Source of the DNA: Massilia yuzhufengensis
GTDB lineage: Bacteria > Pseudomonadota > Gammaproteobacteria > Burkholderiales > Burkholderiaceae_D
Direction of reading: 5' to 3'
Assembly: GCF_900112225.1 (NCBI RefSeq)
Contig: NZ_FOLD01000001.1
Coordinates: forward strand, 62,001-126,000
DNA: 64,000 nucleotides
Position numbers and translations under genes: made by a program
Notes under the pieces: model-generated
Told to the model about the DNA's origin: nothing
Database searches by the model: none
What the model saw: the letters and a program-made list of their open reading frames with translations, nothing else
Shown here: positions 63,964-64,000 of the stretch, one piece after another
How the letters are laid out: each line of letters opens with the position of its first letter
Numbering within the stretch: the stretch's first letter is position 1

Positions 63964-64000
63964 ATGAGCTTCCTGACGCTTGACCTGAACCTGCTGCGCG
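63964..64000 (+). CDS. LysR family regulator (5' end only)
   Basis: The first 12 codons read MSFLTLDLNLLR, the standard start of one LysR-type subgroup, whose first helix usually continues with VFDAV. The rest lies beyond the window. It is divergent from the 66-residue membrane-protein gene. Confidence 0.65.
   Translation, partial: MSFLTLDLNLLR

Overview
The window is GC-rich chromosomal DNA that fits a betaproteobacterium of the Oxalobacteraceae, most like Massilia or a close relative. The reasons are the leucine-degradation genes, the rsmI-lpoA-yraN-diaA-dolP and ybeD-lipB-lipA neighbourhoods, glmS and glmU around an Lrp/AsnC regulator, DUF6600 and DUF6279 proteins, and dispersed GC-rich REP-type hairpins. 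Genus is an inference; there is no rRNA gene here.

Layout. 1-3164: end of a leucine/isovalerate catabolism cluster (mccA 3' part, a ghrA-like 2-hydroxyacid dehydrogenase, mvaB). 3203-3447: a REP-type inverted repeat, a terminator and tRNA-Pro(TGG). 3559-8026: a small anchored protein, rsmI, then the lpoA-yraN-diaA-dolP envelope/replication operon. 8074-14845: TlpA-like thioredoxin, PaaI-like thioesterase, a SUV3-type RNA helicase, rhodanese, a GlxA/FtrA-type regulator, and the lipoate operon ybeD-lipB-lipA. 14903-20218: a possible small RNA, a FecR/DUF6600 surface protein, LysE-family exporter, HU, an unpaired BrnA-like antitoxin, YedI. 20332-30087: mostly ordinary oxidoreductases, regulators and exporters, including a divergent lysE-argP pair, and one visibly broken gene. 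30122-35840: a PhoX phosphatase, a large PAS hybrid kinase and a DUF2750 protein.

35837-47128 is a type VI secretion (T6SS) island: baseplate genes tssE-tssF-tssG leftward, and rightward tssK-vgrG, an AT-rich effector with an M15/LAS peptidase signature, its likely periplasmic immunity protein, a PAAR tip protein and a membrane-anchored thiolase-fold-like protein. The sheath, membrane-complex and ClpV genes are not in the window. 47152-49558 holds a PaaK-like adenylating enzyme next to an opine-type dehydrogenase. 49766-55725 is a four-gene signalling operon made of two KaiC-like ATPase plus histidine kinase modules. 55978-62484 is housekeeping: glmS, an Lrp regulator behind a regularly spaced TTTCAT array, glmU, a DUF6279 lipoprotein, rsmD, coaD and a YfhL-type ferredoxin. 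The end holds a DUF1003 membrane protein, a small membrane protein and the start of a LysR regulator.

The most promising material is the VgrG-linked peptidase effector/immunity pair, the KaiC-kinase double module, the opine dehydrogenase/adenylase pair, the ketosynthase-like T6SS protein, and the probable non-canonical ATT start of tssG. All assignments are from reading the sequence; no database search was run.
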